Shown: positions 23,080 to 34,804 of the stretch, piece by piece
How the letters are laid out: every line of letters starts with the position of its first letter
Position numbering within the stretch: the stretch's first letter is position 1
Source of the DNA: Zerene cesonia
Lineage: Eukaryota > Arthropoda > Insecta > Lepidoptera > Pieridae
DNA: 64,000 nucleotides
Direction: 5' to 3'
NCBI RefSeq assembly: GCF_012273895.1
Contig: NW_024045132.1
Coordinates: forward strand, 2,232,001 to 2,296,000
Made by a program: the position numbers and the translations under genes
The notes under the pieces: generated by a model
Seen by the model: only the letters and a program-made list of their open reading frames with translations
The model's database searches: none
What the model was told of the DNA's origin: nothing

Positions 23080-23345
23080 CACGCTTCGGCACGAATTCGA
23101 CTAGTTTACAACGAGAAAGGTACACACCTGCACAGAGCGGCGTGAAATAGTAGCATACGAATGATACTGTGTTTCGTTCGATGAGTGAGGGAGCCGGATA
23201 CCCGCATCCTTTTCCTCACCCTTCCGATTCCATTCATTTATTCTTGTCGTCAAATTTACCCTGGAAAGCACTACCACTACAAATATTCATGGGTGGTGGT
23301 GATCGCTTACCACGAGGCAAACCACCAACTGATACCAGACTCTAA
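23080..23345 (+). repeat. Family G dispersed repeat, longest copy
   Basis: Starts near 'cttcggcacgaattcgactagtttacaacgagaaaggtacacacctgc'. It continues 'cggcgtgaaatagtagcatacg', 'cctcacccttccgattccattcatttattc' and ends 'catgggtggtggtgatcgcttaccacgaggcaaaccacc'. It agrees block by block with the minus-strand copy at 2645-2895. The short frame across it is not a gene. Confidence 0.75.
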
Positions 23346-23363
23346 CATAGAAAAACCTTATTA

Positions 23364-23426
23364 TGATAAGGTAGTCAGAATAGCAGTACATGTTATGTAT
23401 GCACTGCTATTCTGACTAGCTTAATA
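23364..23426. repeat. Strong stem-loop, 16 perfect base pairs
   Basis: TAGTCAGAATAGCAGT (23372-23387), a 15-base loop, then its exact complement (23403-23418). After one mismatch four more pairs follow (23367-23370 with 23420-23423). The total size of about 60 bases is in the range of small hairpin RNAs. It lies some 30 bases after the family G copy and may be a foldback element or part of the repeat tail. No expression evidence. Confidence 0.8.
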
Positions 23427-23563
23427 AGTGTAGGTACATCTAACAAAAATGAATTTATTCGAGTATTAAAAGATTATTTATTAAAATAGTTATGAGATAA
23501 CTTTTAACGCGAAGAGTATACTTTTAAATAATAACGAGACAGAATTATTATTTTTCAAGGAAT

Positions 23564-23660
23564 TGCGAAAATATTATGATATAATATAATTTAAATAAAA
23601 TAGAATTGCACATTGTATAAAATATTTTAAATAAAATAGAATTGCACAAATATTTTCGCA
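23564..23660. repeat. 97-bp unit with 12-bp terminal inverted repeats
   Basis: TGCGAAAATATT (23564-23575) and its exact complement AATATTTTCGCA (23649-23660) bound a unit that contains two copies of 'ttaaataaaatagaattgcaca'. It resembles a tiny MITE or a foldback duplication. No clear target duplication flanks it. Confidence 0.5.
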
Positions 23661-23962
23661 GACGGAACCTAAATACATATAATTATATATACATACTATC
23701 CATTATACTTTATACATTTAATTTTATATAATTACTATTTTGGAGTTGTTATAAATAACATAACATACAATCAATCTTATAACATCGGTGCATGAGAGAA
23801 GTGAAGATGAGAAACGGTCTTGTAATTATTGCTGAAATTGGACGCGTAAGGTCACATTTATCTAGATTATAATACATTATTTATGGATTTGTCTGTTTTT
23901 TTAATATATAGCTTATTTCAAATAGGCCATTAATAGTCTATTATTAGCAACCACACTTAACC

Positions 23963-23977
23963 TTGACCTGAGGTCAA
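23963..23977. promoter_or_regulatory. Everted AGGTCA palindrome
   Basis: TTGACCTGAGGTCAA is a perfect odd palindrome with two AGGTCA half-sites facing outward and one base apart. AGGTCA is the nuclear-receptor half-site. It could bind such a receptor, but a single site in noncoding DNA is weak evidence. Confidence 0.3.
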
Positions 23978-24299
23978 TATTATTAACTTATAGAATTAAA
24001 TTAAAGTGAATCACATAGTTTTGTTAATAGTTTGCTGTTCAATAATGAAGAGAATGTTATGATAGAAAGTTTGTGAGGAAGGGTGGATCTTTCACGTAAA
24101 ACATGAACGGATATTGAAAGACATATGGCACAGAGATTGATTGAAGTATAGATTGGCACACAGGCTCTATCCGAAAACCACTTGGTTAAGGTCACGAGCT
24201 ATAATATTTGTACAAGTCTATATCGTGCGTAGTACACGTAAGCGAGTATGAGAAACAAAAAAGGTAAGCAGTATTAGATAAGCATAGTTGAATAATTAG

Positions 24300-24567
24300 T
24301 GTATGTTTCTGCGTAGTGTTCGTTCGTGGAGGGTTGGTTGTCGTGACGTCGCGCGACCTCACTTATCTCTCCGTTCTCACGAGCACACGACAACGCAGAG
24401 GCACGACCGCTTTCGTTAAGCCTTCGCGAAATTATATTGAAGCTCTTCCTCCTCTCGTTAGGCTTGGTTTTACTTAGATTTAGATTAGTACGCGCTCTTG
24501 ATTATTTTCTGTATGCTGTACAGTTATATTGCGCGATTCCCAGCGAAATTCGATAAATGTCGGCAAG
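24300..24567 (+). promoter_or_regulatory. CpG-rich promoter-like block and possible first exon
   Basis: 24310-24430 is much richer in CG than its surroundings. It has a TGACGTC (CRE-type) motif at 24344-24350 and a perfect palindrome GTCGCGCGAC at 24348-24357. It also has an inverted pair, GTTGTCGTG (24337-24345) and CACGACAAC (24386-24394). Downstream, CAAG|GTGAGT at 24564-24573 is a consensus splice donor. A plus-strand first exon ending at 24567, mostly or wholly untranslated, is a reasonable reading; an ATG lies 11 bases before the donor but has poor context. No coding region is demonstrated. Confidence 0.35.
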
Positions 24568-24825
24568 GTGAGTGGAAAGTTTATACGTGATTTGGTAGTG
24601 GGAACATATTGTTATTTCGAGCATAGTAATGTATTTTTTGTTAGGCTAAATTTGGATTATATACACGGCAAGGTTGTTTCGTTTAAGTGCAATTCATATA
24701 TAATAGATCTTGTGGTAAAATAGACACAGTAAAAATGTTTACAAACGTACACATTGATGTAATCACACAGATTTAATTCTAATAATAATTTATGCATAAA
24801 AATACGAATTGATTATTTCATTTTT

Positions 24826-24880
24826 TCACCACCTTCTGGATTCAGTGGTGACCGTGTGAGCGTAGGGCCGTCCAATAGCA
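24826..24880 (+). mobile_element. SINE family S2 head fragment
   Basis: 'caccttctggattcagtggtgaccgtgtgagcgtagggccg' matches the head of the intact S2 copy at 48852 ('gcctccttggttcagtggtaaacgcgtgagcgtagaaccg'). The B box and tail are missing. Confidence 0.6.
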
Positions 24881-24948
24881 AATAAAAGTTTTCACCATAC
24901 ACCCACTTGACCGTAAAGATTTTCTTTATGATAAATTTATTAGTATAT

Positions 24949-24981
24949 GTGTGTTGGATACATTTATAGTATCCAACACAC
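24949..24981. repeat. Perfect 13-bp hairpin, 7-base loop
   Basis: GTGTGTTGGATAC (24949-24961), loop ATTTATA, then the exact complement (24969-24981). Not part of any repeat I recognise. Confidence 0.85.
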
Positions 24982-25484
24982 GAATGTTATAACGCATCTG
25001 TTCTATACCGCACTTTAATTTTTTTTGTCTTGTAGCTGTAAAAAGCTATTTTTTGTTACCGGAACTATATATTAACACCGGTAAAGACTCTAATTACATA
25101 CAGTGACTCATCTGTACCTTTAATTCTTTTCTTGAAAAATTCTCAGAAATAATTGTTAGTCCTATAAAGAAAATCTCCTGGAAACTGTTAACGGAGTACT
25201 TAATACTACAAATATTCAAAAACAATATTTATAAAAAAATATGCATATATATATCATGATAACCTGAATGCTAAATAGTTTATGCAGTTGAGAGGAATCC
25301 GAATCTTCTAGTGCATTAATTAATTACTCCGCGGATAGAGTATGTGACGATCAGAGACTGATCATCACCGCCCATGAAGTGTGTGGTTCCTTACCAGTTG
25401 CAAGCTGGAACAATTTTTTTTATTCTTGCTCTACCTTCTAGTAAAACATCGCACGAACCGTACACATATTTGTATACCAATGTA

Positions 25485-25530
25485 GTCCTATATATGTCTT
25501 ATATACATGTCCTATATATGTCTATAAACG
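25485..25530 (+). repeat. Short tandem duplication of CCTATATATGTC
   Basis: CCTATATATGTC appears twice about 24 bases apart with a related 'ttatatacatgt' between. A local duplication. Confidence 0.6.
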
Positions 25531-25589
25531 TTAAAATAGGAATCTTTTTGCTAACCACCGTTGGAGTGTAAAACCTATATATCCTGCTA

Positions 25590-25790
25590 TCCTACTAATA
25601 TTATAAAAGCGAAAGTTTGTAAGGATGTGTGTGTGTGTTTGTTGCTCTTTCACGCAAAAACTATTAAACCGATTGCAATGAAATTTGGTTCGTACACAGC
25701 TGGACAACTGGAATAACATATAGGCAACTTTTATCGCGATATTCATACGGGATATGAACTTACGCGGGTGAAACCGCGGGGCGCAGCTAG
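25590..25790 (+). mobile_element. Complete short Helitron (tandem unit 1)
   Basis: Begins TCCTACTAATATTATAAAAG after an A (25589) and ends CTAG (25787-25790) before a T. This is the A|T insertion typical of Helitrons. The 3' hairpin CGCGG GTGAAA CCGCG (25763-25778) lies eight bases before CTAG. Inside are 'ttcacgcaaaaactattaaaccgattgcaatgaaattt' and 'acgggatatgaacttacgcggg'. About 201 bp and non-coding, so it depends on an autonomous element. It is joined directly to a second unit. Confidence 0.9.
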
Positions 25791-25984
25791 TAATATTATA
25801 AATGCGAAAGTTTGTAAGGATGTGTGTGTGGTTGTTGCTCTTTCACGCAAAAACTACTGAACCGATTGCAATGAAATTCAGTACGTAGACAGCTGGACAA
25901 CTGGAATAACATATCGGCAACTTTATATCCCGATATTCCTACGGGATACGGACTTGCGCGGGTGAAACCGCGGGGCGCAGCTAG
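25791..25984 (+). mobile_element. Helitron tandem unit 2 (5' end short)
   Basis: Follows unit 1 without spacer. It lacks the first bases (TCCTAC) and starts at 'taatattataaatgcgaaag'. The rest matches unit 1 closely, including hairpin CGCGG GTGAAA CCGCG (25957-25972) and CTAG (25981-25984) before T. After it, 'tataatataaatcagcgcaagg' may be a scrap of a third 5' end. Confidence 0.9.
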
Positions 25985-25989
25985 TATAA

Positions 25990-28900
25990 TATAAATCAGC
26001 GCAAGGAATAACTGTCTTATAATATAACAGTGTATACGTAATTAATATTAAATACATTAGTATGGAAAGTTGCAGTGTTGCGCAACGTGTAAATCGTTAA
26101 ACTTTATCACAATACCGTGTATATACTGGGAGTCACGCTGCATCGATTTGTCATAAATATAGGCTTATCCGAACATAGTATAAGGGTAATAATAATTTTA
26201 ACTTTACAACTCTAAAACATGCTTTAATGAAAGAAATCCCTTACTTGTCTAACCTGATCTTATCTATTGAGTATACGTAAGGACATTATTTAATACTTTC
26301 GATCCTTTCAGGATAATAACATAAACTCATGAAATTACTGTTTTGTCACTGATCCTTGATAAGTTAACAAATTTTGAAAGTGAGATGAAATCGAGTCTAA
26401 AAAAGTCGGTTACATTAAAACATGCAGATGAAGCTTATATGAAAATTTGTTAAAATCCCGAGCTATTATTAAACTCAATCGAATTAAACCTTTAGATCAT
26501 AAAAGATAGAAATTATTATTTAATTAAACACATGCAAATATATATACATACCGCTTATAGCTAATAATAGACATTTAACAATAGTTATAATTCTCAGACA
26601 TCAGACACATTAATTTCTGTGAGCAAAAAATACAAACCGGTTGGATTAGCACGAAGCAACAACGACGCCGATTTTAAGTGGATAATATTCTATAAAATTC
26701 CGCATATTTGTAACATATATATTTAGAGCAGATACAAATTAGAATTCCACCAAAATATTCATATTTATTACGTTTCATGCAATTTATTAATGACAGTATT
26801 TGTGAGACAAATGCAATGCAAATAACAAATTAGTCACTAACATCAATAACGTGTTCTAATAGTAATTTGAATAATATAAATATTTAGCTAAGGTTGTTAA
26901 GTCTATAGAATTTTTAATTGTTATTTGTTCGTGAATAGCGATCAGTATGATGTAGGTTTTTGTAGATTATTGATTTTGTAACCTTTAGTAATTGATCTCT
27001 GCTGAGTGTACGCAACTATACAGGCGAGAGGTCTTAGCATAATGGTGGGCTTATTTTTCAACAAAATCGAACTAATGTGCAGGGGCTGTTTATATAAAAT
27101 ACTACTTATTTGCACCTGTTAGCACACAGCTACATTAATGTAGTGTAACAGTACACGAACAACAATAAAAGGTGCCGACCCTTATTGCCGTAGTTAGTAT
27201 TACTTTGTATTTTTTCTTCACAAGCAATATCGTAAACTCGACTGAGTAAAAAGAAAAACATATTAAAAAGGATTTTTGGATTTAATTTTTATAAAACATA
27301 ATTCTTTTTATGGAATTCGTTTATTTTTTATTGATGCATATTAAACATATTTCATTAATTATAATAATAACATTATTGGATTACTATTGCATATTAAAAA
27401 AAAGTTAACAGTAAAGTTGAAGTTGGTGCCTAAACTTTTGGCTTAATAAAAAGCCCAAAAACATTTTTCGAACCGTTATTCATTAAAGACTGCAAGCCAT
27501 TCCTGAGGAGGAGCGCCTGACACTGCGATACGAGAATTATATATATAAGATTATATAACTCGGGTTTATACGTCCGCGCGGTGATATAATGACAGACTGC
27601 ACGCGCACGCGTACCGTCTAAGCTCTAATTGATAATAATCGTCTTGGACGTGAGCGGGCCATGCGGATGGGAACTGCGTGGTAACTTCGCGAATCTTATG
27701 TTTACGGTGGAAGAACAAACAATACTGCAAACTTTTTATATTATTCCGATTGTATACCAAAATTGGAGAGCATGATGCTTATTTCCCTGGATTACAGGAC
27801 AAGGTTAAAATTTAATTAGAGAATGTTAATGTCATTACCAGGATCCTGGCTAGTCTATGCAGGGTAATAAAGTCTCTATTCTTATTGTAAATATGAGGAC
27901 TTATCATCAATAGTAGTAAGAAAGCAATAATTAAATATTAGAACATATGTCATGTCTCAGAAAGTGCGTGAATGACCGTTCCCCTGTCTTGTCTGACCTT
28001 CGTCGTATCGGACTTGTAGTTCTATTAAAGTATGAGTGTAAAGGAATATAAAAATACTACATTACGTAGAACAGTAACAAGTTCTGTGATTGTTTACAGT
28101 ATCCAAAACTTCCTACTAGAAAAATGCACTGATTTATTTTGAAACATTTATATACATTATTCAGTTTTTTCATCATATCAATAAAAGTTAACGATGCCTA
28201 TTCTAGACAAATGAAGGGAAGAGAGAGCATTAAGCATTGGCACTTTATTACATAGCTAATACTTATACAGCATATAGATAATGCTCCAATTGTAAATGAA
28301 AACGTACTCCCTCTTTTGAGTTGCAAATTCGTGATGCTTTCTATTAAATTTACAGTCAATATTTAATGGAATGTATTTGGAGTAGGTAAATAGAATTTTA
28401 TTTTATTGCCTATTGTTTAGACAAGGTTTATTAAGCATGAGTAAATAGGTACGGTTGGAAGGCTTATATTAACGCAGTTCAAGGATTCGCAACGTAATTA
28501 CTAGCGTGGTATTTGTGACATGATGTGCTCATCGTTTTAATTTTATGCTTCTTTCACCAGTCACGTAGTTTTTGCATACATGTACGTTTTTTCTCACGGC
28601 ACGAGACAGTTATATTTTCTGGGACCATAATAAAGTGCTTATCTCTACGCTGCCTGTAATAAGCAAATCATTACGTATTATAGAAATAAATATACATCGT
28701 CTTTTATTCTAAATAAACCATCAGTTTCCACGGTTGTTTTGATGATGTACAAAAAGATGTAAGACTTGTTAGTTTTTATCTGAATGATAAGGTAAGTACC
28801 ATAATTAATTGGTTGCATTATTTATACTGTTTTGTGACAGGCAGAAAATTTTAATTAATCGCTAACGCCTCATGTAGTGGCTGACTTCACGCATGCACGC

Positions 28901-31260
28901 GCTCTAACGCGATGGAATTGTTTGAAAAAAATCAGGACAGGCTCGAGCTGAACGCAAAGAACAAAGTTCCGTATAATTTAATTTTGAATTATATTACTGA
29001 TATAAGGCAATCCTGAAAAAACTGTGAATACATTAAACATATTGTAAATCTCTACGAATAATAATATAATATTGGTAGTGATTCGGTCGGTCTGTTACAC
29101 TTTTATGGCTCAACCTTTGACTTGATTTAATGGATAATAAATAATTTGACCGATAATATCAGGAGTAATTAAAGAACAACGAAGATGTTTTTAAAGTTAT
29201 ATGTAAGTTTTAGATGCTCCAGTTTTAGTAAAGGTAATTGCCCGACTCACATTCAGTTGGGCACGCTTGCGTCAGGTAAACTTTGCTGTGACTTCGCGTC
29301 GGTGCTGTGTTTTAATTGTTCTTGAAAATACCTCCATGATATTTTATGTGGTGCGCAAATTACAAAAAAACTGTTATCGATAAAAAATGTGTATGAAAAA
29401 TTGTGGAAAAGCGTCTACGGCATACATATATCGTCTGTTTCCTTTAGCCCATGAAAACCATTAATCGATACAAAAGAAAGTAGGAACTTGTTACACCAAA
29501 AGATTAATTAATTATGCTTTCTTCTTCTATATACAGAATCAACTCTGTATCCCAGTGAGAAATTCCATAATCTTATAAAAACGTAAATCTTATATATAAT
29601 CATAGAATCTTACTCTAAATAAACATACTTACACAGGTTTTAAAAATAATATTGAGTACAGATCTCTATAATATTACGTGTTAAAGTAATTATGTAGGGT
29701 TTTCCACGTCATCGAGTAACACGCTGTTTTTTACTTAAGTGATTTTTTGATTATGAGTTTAGTAACAACTCATTAACATGATGCGCTTGGATCATTATTT
29801 TATTATGTTATGTAAAATAGTTAAAAACTTATTTGCAATGCAACGAGGAACGTAATAACCAAGACAAAAGTTATATAACATATTGGTTTGCATCTCGGAT
29901 CTCATGGGTCAAAGAATTGATTACAAACTATTTTTTATAGGACAAGGAACAGAGTAGGGATTGCTGCATAAGAGATTACTAAATGAAAGACCGCTTAATA
30001 AACTATGTTGCTTTCTGGACATTTTTGTACAATCAGCATTGTTTTTATTCTTCATTACGTAAGAAGGTTTCTTTTGTGTATACTTTATATATATAATAGT
30101 TAATAGCAGTAACTCTAAAATCGCTCTGGATAACAAAAATACGCCGGTTACAAGAATGAGAAAAGAGGAGGGACAGCTGAATACCAACCAGCTGTAAAAT
30201 CAACAATCAAAAGGTCAAGCGTCGGTAGGAGGTTTATTAACATGACTAATAATTGGGCTACAGTAACCCAGAGGGACTTAATACCGACTATGACATAAAA
30301 CGGCTACGTGTCCAGTAGTATTGGCGTGTCATGGGGAAAGCAACACAGAAATTACATTTTCATTTAGTTGTAGTGATAAAATTATAATGTAATGTTATTT
30401 ACTTTTTTATCACAAATACAAAACCATCGATTCGTCTCGTACCTTTGCCTATTATAGGTTCTAAAAATTATAATATAGTAATAATAATATGACTGTTCAA
30501 ATACAACAACTATGTCATTGGTTACTACTGAATACATGCACGCCCGTTTTTAAACAGTAAGAAATTACGCTACGAAGAGATATTCTGTTGAAATCGACCG
30601 TTAGTTACAGAGAAAGTGCTATCGTTTCAATATTTATGTTTGACATAACTTAAGATGCAGCTTCTGTATAATCGGTTTAACACTTATTAATATGTATTTT
30701 TACGATCGATGTTTTCGTGACAGAATTCGATCGATTCTCGAAAGATTTTGACGTGACGTCCACTATTAATCCAATGTTTGTCAGTAGGTATAATAAATAG
30801 ATTGCAAAGAAAATAAATTGCGTTTTATCGTTTTGTGTTAGCCATTGAAATAATTACCTAGTACAATATCCATCTCTGACCTGGTTGCAACCTAAATGCA
30901 AACATTAGGAACACGCAACTTCTGCGTGCCTGTCCGGCGAACTCTGTCATGCGATTTTTAAAACATAAAAAAATCAAGTAAATTACCTTTTTAAATGTCG
31001 CTGAAATATGGATTTTTATATGATTATCGTTTTGTTTATTGATGCCTTACTCTATTATTTTACTTCGTAGCAAATAAGGATGGAGGAAGGAGGATGGAGG
31101 AATGAAGATAGCTAGCTCCGATTTTTACTTTAGTACTAATAACATGAAGATGAAGAGTTTGAATGTTTGTTTGTTGAACGCGTTAAACCGGCAAATGTTG
31201 TTATGGCTTATTCTTATAGATATTAAGCGGAACGGATATTGGATGATTCTCAGACCTTCC
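25990..31260. other. AT-rich DNA, no gene recognised
   Basis: Long stretch without supported genes. A slightly GC-richer patch lies at 27490-27700 ('cgtccgcgcggtgatataatg', 'cgcacgcgtaccgtc'). A consensus donor AAG|GTAAGT occurs at 28790 without a recognisable exon. GCCCGACT/AGTTGGGC forms a small stem at 29240-29262. A purine-rich GGA tract lies at 31077-31108. The hydrophobic minus-strand frame at 29921-30187 has no family features. Confidence 0.45.
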
Positions 31261-31262
31261 CG

Positions 31263-31306
31263 ATTCATAAAACTCAGTCCTACCGTTTCAGATGAGTTTT
31301 ATGAAT
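31263..31306. repeat. Perfect 14-bp hairpin, 16-base loop
   Basis: ATTCATAAAACTCA (31263-31276) and its exact complement (31293-31306). No flanking duplication; not in a repeat I recognise. Confidence 0.8.
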
Positions 31307-31814
31307 GAACCGGCACACATTTTATTAATTCTTATAAGTTGACAGTTTAAAACTAACAGAAATTCGTATAATAAATCATTAGGATTCACTGAAATTTCAA
31401 CGCAACTTTTATTAAAGTTTGTAAAATGAATGATTTTAGTCGAAATATAACAGTAAAAAGAGAAGATTCGAGTGTACAATATTTATAAATCAGAGCAAAG
31501 AAGATAGGGTCTACATTTTGAACACAAAATATGAATGCAGAATCTGTAATTCAAACAAAAACATATTTTTTTTGGCGAATTCTATAACATTCCACTGCTA
31601 TTTAACGATATTCATTTATAAATAAATTTATTTTTGTATTGAGTTCCATTATCAAAAACAGCTTTTGAAATTTTTATCTATTTTATTTGTAATCCTTATT
31701 TTATGACAAATCTAGACAGCTTTACGCTCGTATTAATATTCAAATTATAGATAAATTATGAATATTCTATTTTTTATATAGGACTGTATGTATGCGTGAG
31801 ATTTCTTAATCTTT

Positions 31815-32045
31815 GTACAACCAGCTTTCCGCCCCTTGCTTCACCCGAGTAGTAAAGGGGAAACTTGCATAGGTTTACATGTATATAACCTTACAAGCCA
31901 TAAATAAACTTTCCTTGACAATTTCCAGAATAAAACTGTCTAACTGTCTATCTCAGGTGTCAAACTGTCTTTGTGTCAAATTTCATCCAAATTGGTTCTG
32001 TGGTTTAGGCGTGAACAAGATAGAGACAGATAGACACAAAAAATC
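31815..32045 (-). mobile_element. Degraded Helitron-like element, minus strand
   Basis: The minus strand has 'ttcacgcctaaaccacagaaccaatttggatgaaatttgacac' near its start. It ends with 'ggtgaagcaaggggcggaaagctgg'. These are the internal and 3' blocks of a lepidopteran Helitron, with the CTAG end mutated. Confidence 0.5.
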
Positions 32046-32049
32046 ATGG

Positions 32050-33380
32050 CACTCAAAAAATTTATGTTTTGCAAACACAGTGAGGTTAAAAGAAAATCTT
32101 AAAAGGCAAAGCTGGCCCAATGACTGACTGACTGACTAACACACAGCCTAGACTACTAAAAACTTAAAATTGGTCACCACGTTGCACAGAAAAAGTCAAT
32201 ATTTATGGAAATTCCTAATAGGAGTATTAATCTTTAAATAGCTATAAAGGGCATACAGAATCCTATTTCTGGCATTACTTATGTGTACCGTCCCTCGAAA
32301 CCGAAAAAAATGATTAGCTAATAATACTTGAATGACTTATTTAATTATTAAGTATTTTGGATTTGAGTATTATACTCATTTTTGTTTTACACACTTTGTT
32401 GAACATAATATAGGGACTCAAAATGTTAATTTAAACAGATCAATGGAACGTATAATTTTTCCTAACGTATGAAAAACTATCGAGCGTAGCTAAACAAATC
32501 TGAGACACCCTGTATACGAGTACATTTAGAAAAAAACTTGGTTCCACATTATCCATGATGATATAAATATTGTAACAAATTGAGGATTCTTCTAATAAAT
32601 AATTAATTATCAAATACGGATCTTCTAATCGCGTTACCGGTGTGCTAAAAGTGAAATAATATTATACTTATTAGTATAACGCCTTAAATCTCATAGTAAA
32701 GTTTACAGAGTAATGTAAAAACCTTGCGCATGTAAACTGTGCAAAATTATACAATTTGTCTGCGATATATAGAACACAAATCTGGAAAAAATTCAATGCG
32801 TCTTTTTTCTATTGGGGCAAAATGATTACTTCGTATCTCTAAGCATCAAAACATATGCTAACTTTGGCATAAATGACATCACTGGAGAGAAAAAAAACCT
32901 TCGCCTATCACAGAAATCTACATAAACAAGTTTTTATTTCCATATCTATAATTTTTAGCCTTTTTAGCAATATTTTGAAATGTACTGTTAAGTCTAGACT
33001 TTGGTGGTATTTGATATTTATCCTCATTTGAAAAAACTAGTTTTTGTGTGTGTTGATAGTGCATACGATGTGAAAAATTTAAACATACAAGGTTGCTTTT
33101 TTAATATATACATATCTTTGTAAATATTCATTTTCAAAAATTAATAACTGGGTATTTTCAGATGTGTATCTACAATTCATATATCATACTCGCTGTGAAT
33201 ATTATTTGAATAATCTTTTTGTTTTACGCAAAATATGTTTAATTTTGTAAGTGTTTCTGTTAATTTTACGTTGACCTTAAACTATTGTCTTGAAAAACGA
33301 CTAAATATTAAAACAATAAGCTTTAAATAAATATGAAACAGTTATTTATATATCATTTACGAGATGTCATATCACTGCTA
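32050..33380. other. AT-rich DNA, no feature recognised
   Basis: A (TGAC)n-like run at about 32119-32137 is the only simple repeat noticed. No gene. Confidence 0.45.
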
Positions 33381-33385
33381 TAAAG

Positions 33386-33565
33386 GATTCGAATACACTA
33401 CTACGAATACGAATACAATACGAATACACGACTACTAATATTAAGGATGGATCAAAGGCGAAAACAGCTTATCGTATCTGTGTTCAATTTGGTTCAGAAA
33501 TAGATTATAGCCTGTATTAACACATAGGCTACTTTTTACCAAACTACCACGCGGGTTACAGATAG
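33386..33565 (+). mobile_element. GAATAC minisatellite and degraded Helitron piece
   Basis: 33386-33428 holds several copies of 'cgaatac'. From about 33434 'ctactaatattaaggatgg' then 'gttcaatttggttcagaaatag', 'aacacataggctactttttacc' and 'ccacgcgggttacag' follow the Helitron block order, but without a final CTAG. Confidence 0.4.
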
Positions 33566-33569
33566 TCAT

Positions 33570-34790
33570 AGATAAATAGAAAATGATATGTAGTTCTCAT
33601 TACCTTCTAAGTTAATTTTGGTTGAAACGGAAAAAACATTTATGGCAATCGGGCCTAATGAAGTAGGAAGTTTAGTAAATTTAAAGAAACGAACTTATTG
33701 AATACGAATATGAGTAACGCATTCATAGTCAACACAGTGGGTAAATGTACAACAACAAATATATTACAACTTTGATTTTAGGAAATAACGAAACCCTTAT
33801 ATTGTACTCAGAAAAAACCTTAATATTGTAAAAATTATGCGCATAATAATGAGAAAAATATCAGATGAACAAGCTATCAGAAACATTCATCTAATCAATC
33901 TAACCTAGTTAAAGAATATTCGTACTTACGCGGTCGAATTGAGAACCTCCTGTTTTTGAGATTGGTTAATAATTCATATAAAATGACCGCCGGCGAGCGG
34001 CCAGCATGGCGTGTAAACATAATGCGTTTAGTCATAGCGAAGTCTTTGAGGCTGAGAATCGTAAGAGCCGTGTCAGGTCATGAAACTCGCGATAAATGGT
34101 AATGTTGATATTTTCATGTATTTAAAACTTTAAGCACACTCACTTTCACTTTTTATGGTATTATTGTGATCGGCTACTATAGTATCGGCTACTATGTTGT
34201 TCGTTATCCCTACATTTTTGGACCATCGGATCGCACGTTGCGTTATAAATAAATACAAGCAATACAAAATATTAATGAAGGCATGAACTCTTCTGTGTGC
34301 TAACGATATTTTTGAATACGAGTACATAGTTTTTATTCGATTTTTTTGAGAGTGTTTAGTTTATCATACTACAATAACTAAGCAGAGTTTTTAATATATA
34401 ATACACATTTACGATATTTTAGTTTAATAAAAAAACGTATTAGTCCAAATGAATCATCCTTTTAGTTTTGTTTTTGGGAGTTTCGCGAGAGAGCGCTGTT
34501 GCATTGTGCATGAGCAGTAATAATTGAGTGGTTGTATCGAATTGAGGTTCAAGTATACAAAATCAATCAGAGGCAGAAATGTAAAACCCAAACACTAGCT
34601 CAAACAATTATTAATTCTGACATCATCTAGAAGCACTTTTGAATCGTCATAACATTTAACCATCTAGCATTGGTTCGGGAACGGGTACGGGTAACAAAGT
34701 AGAACCAGCAAGAAATTCTTTAGTTGTTTTTTTAATTATGTCTAACGTACTTCTTAATCATTGAGGCGCAGTTTGACAATTGATTTTGTA
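33570..34790. other. AT-rich DNA, small GC patch
   Basis: A short GC-rich run 'gaccgccggcgagcggccagcatggcg' lies at about 33984-34010. No gene is supported. Confidence 0.4.
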
Positions 34791-34804
34791 GCCAGCATTG
34801 TAAC

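Noticed and set aside
28725..28797. An exon ending in the perfect donor AAG|GTAAGT
   Set aside because: All upstream frames have stops within a few codons and no acceptor or promoter was found.
29921..30187. A hydrophobic 88-codon minus-strand frame
   Set aside because: Hydrophobicity follows from T-rich codons (Phe/Leu/Ile). No family feature or regulatory context.
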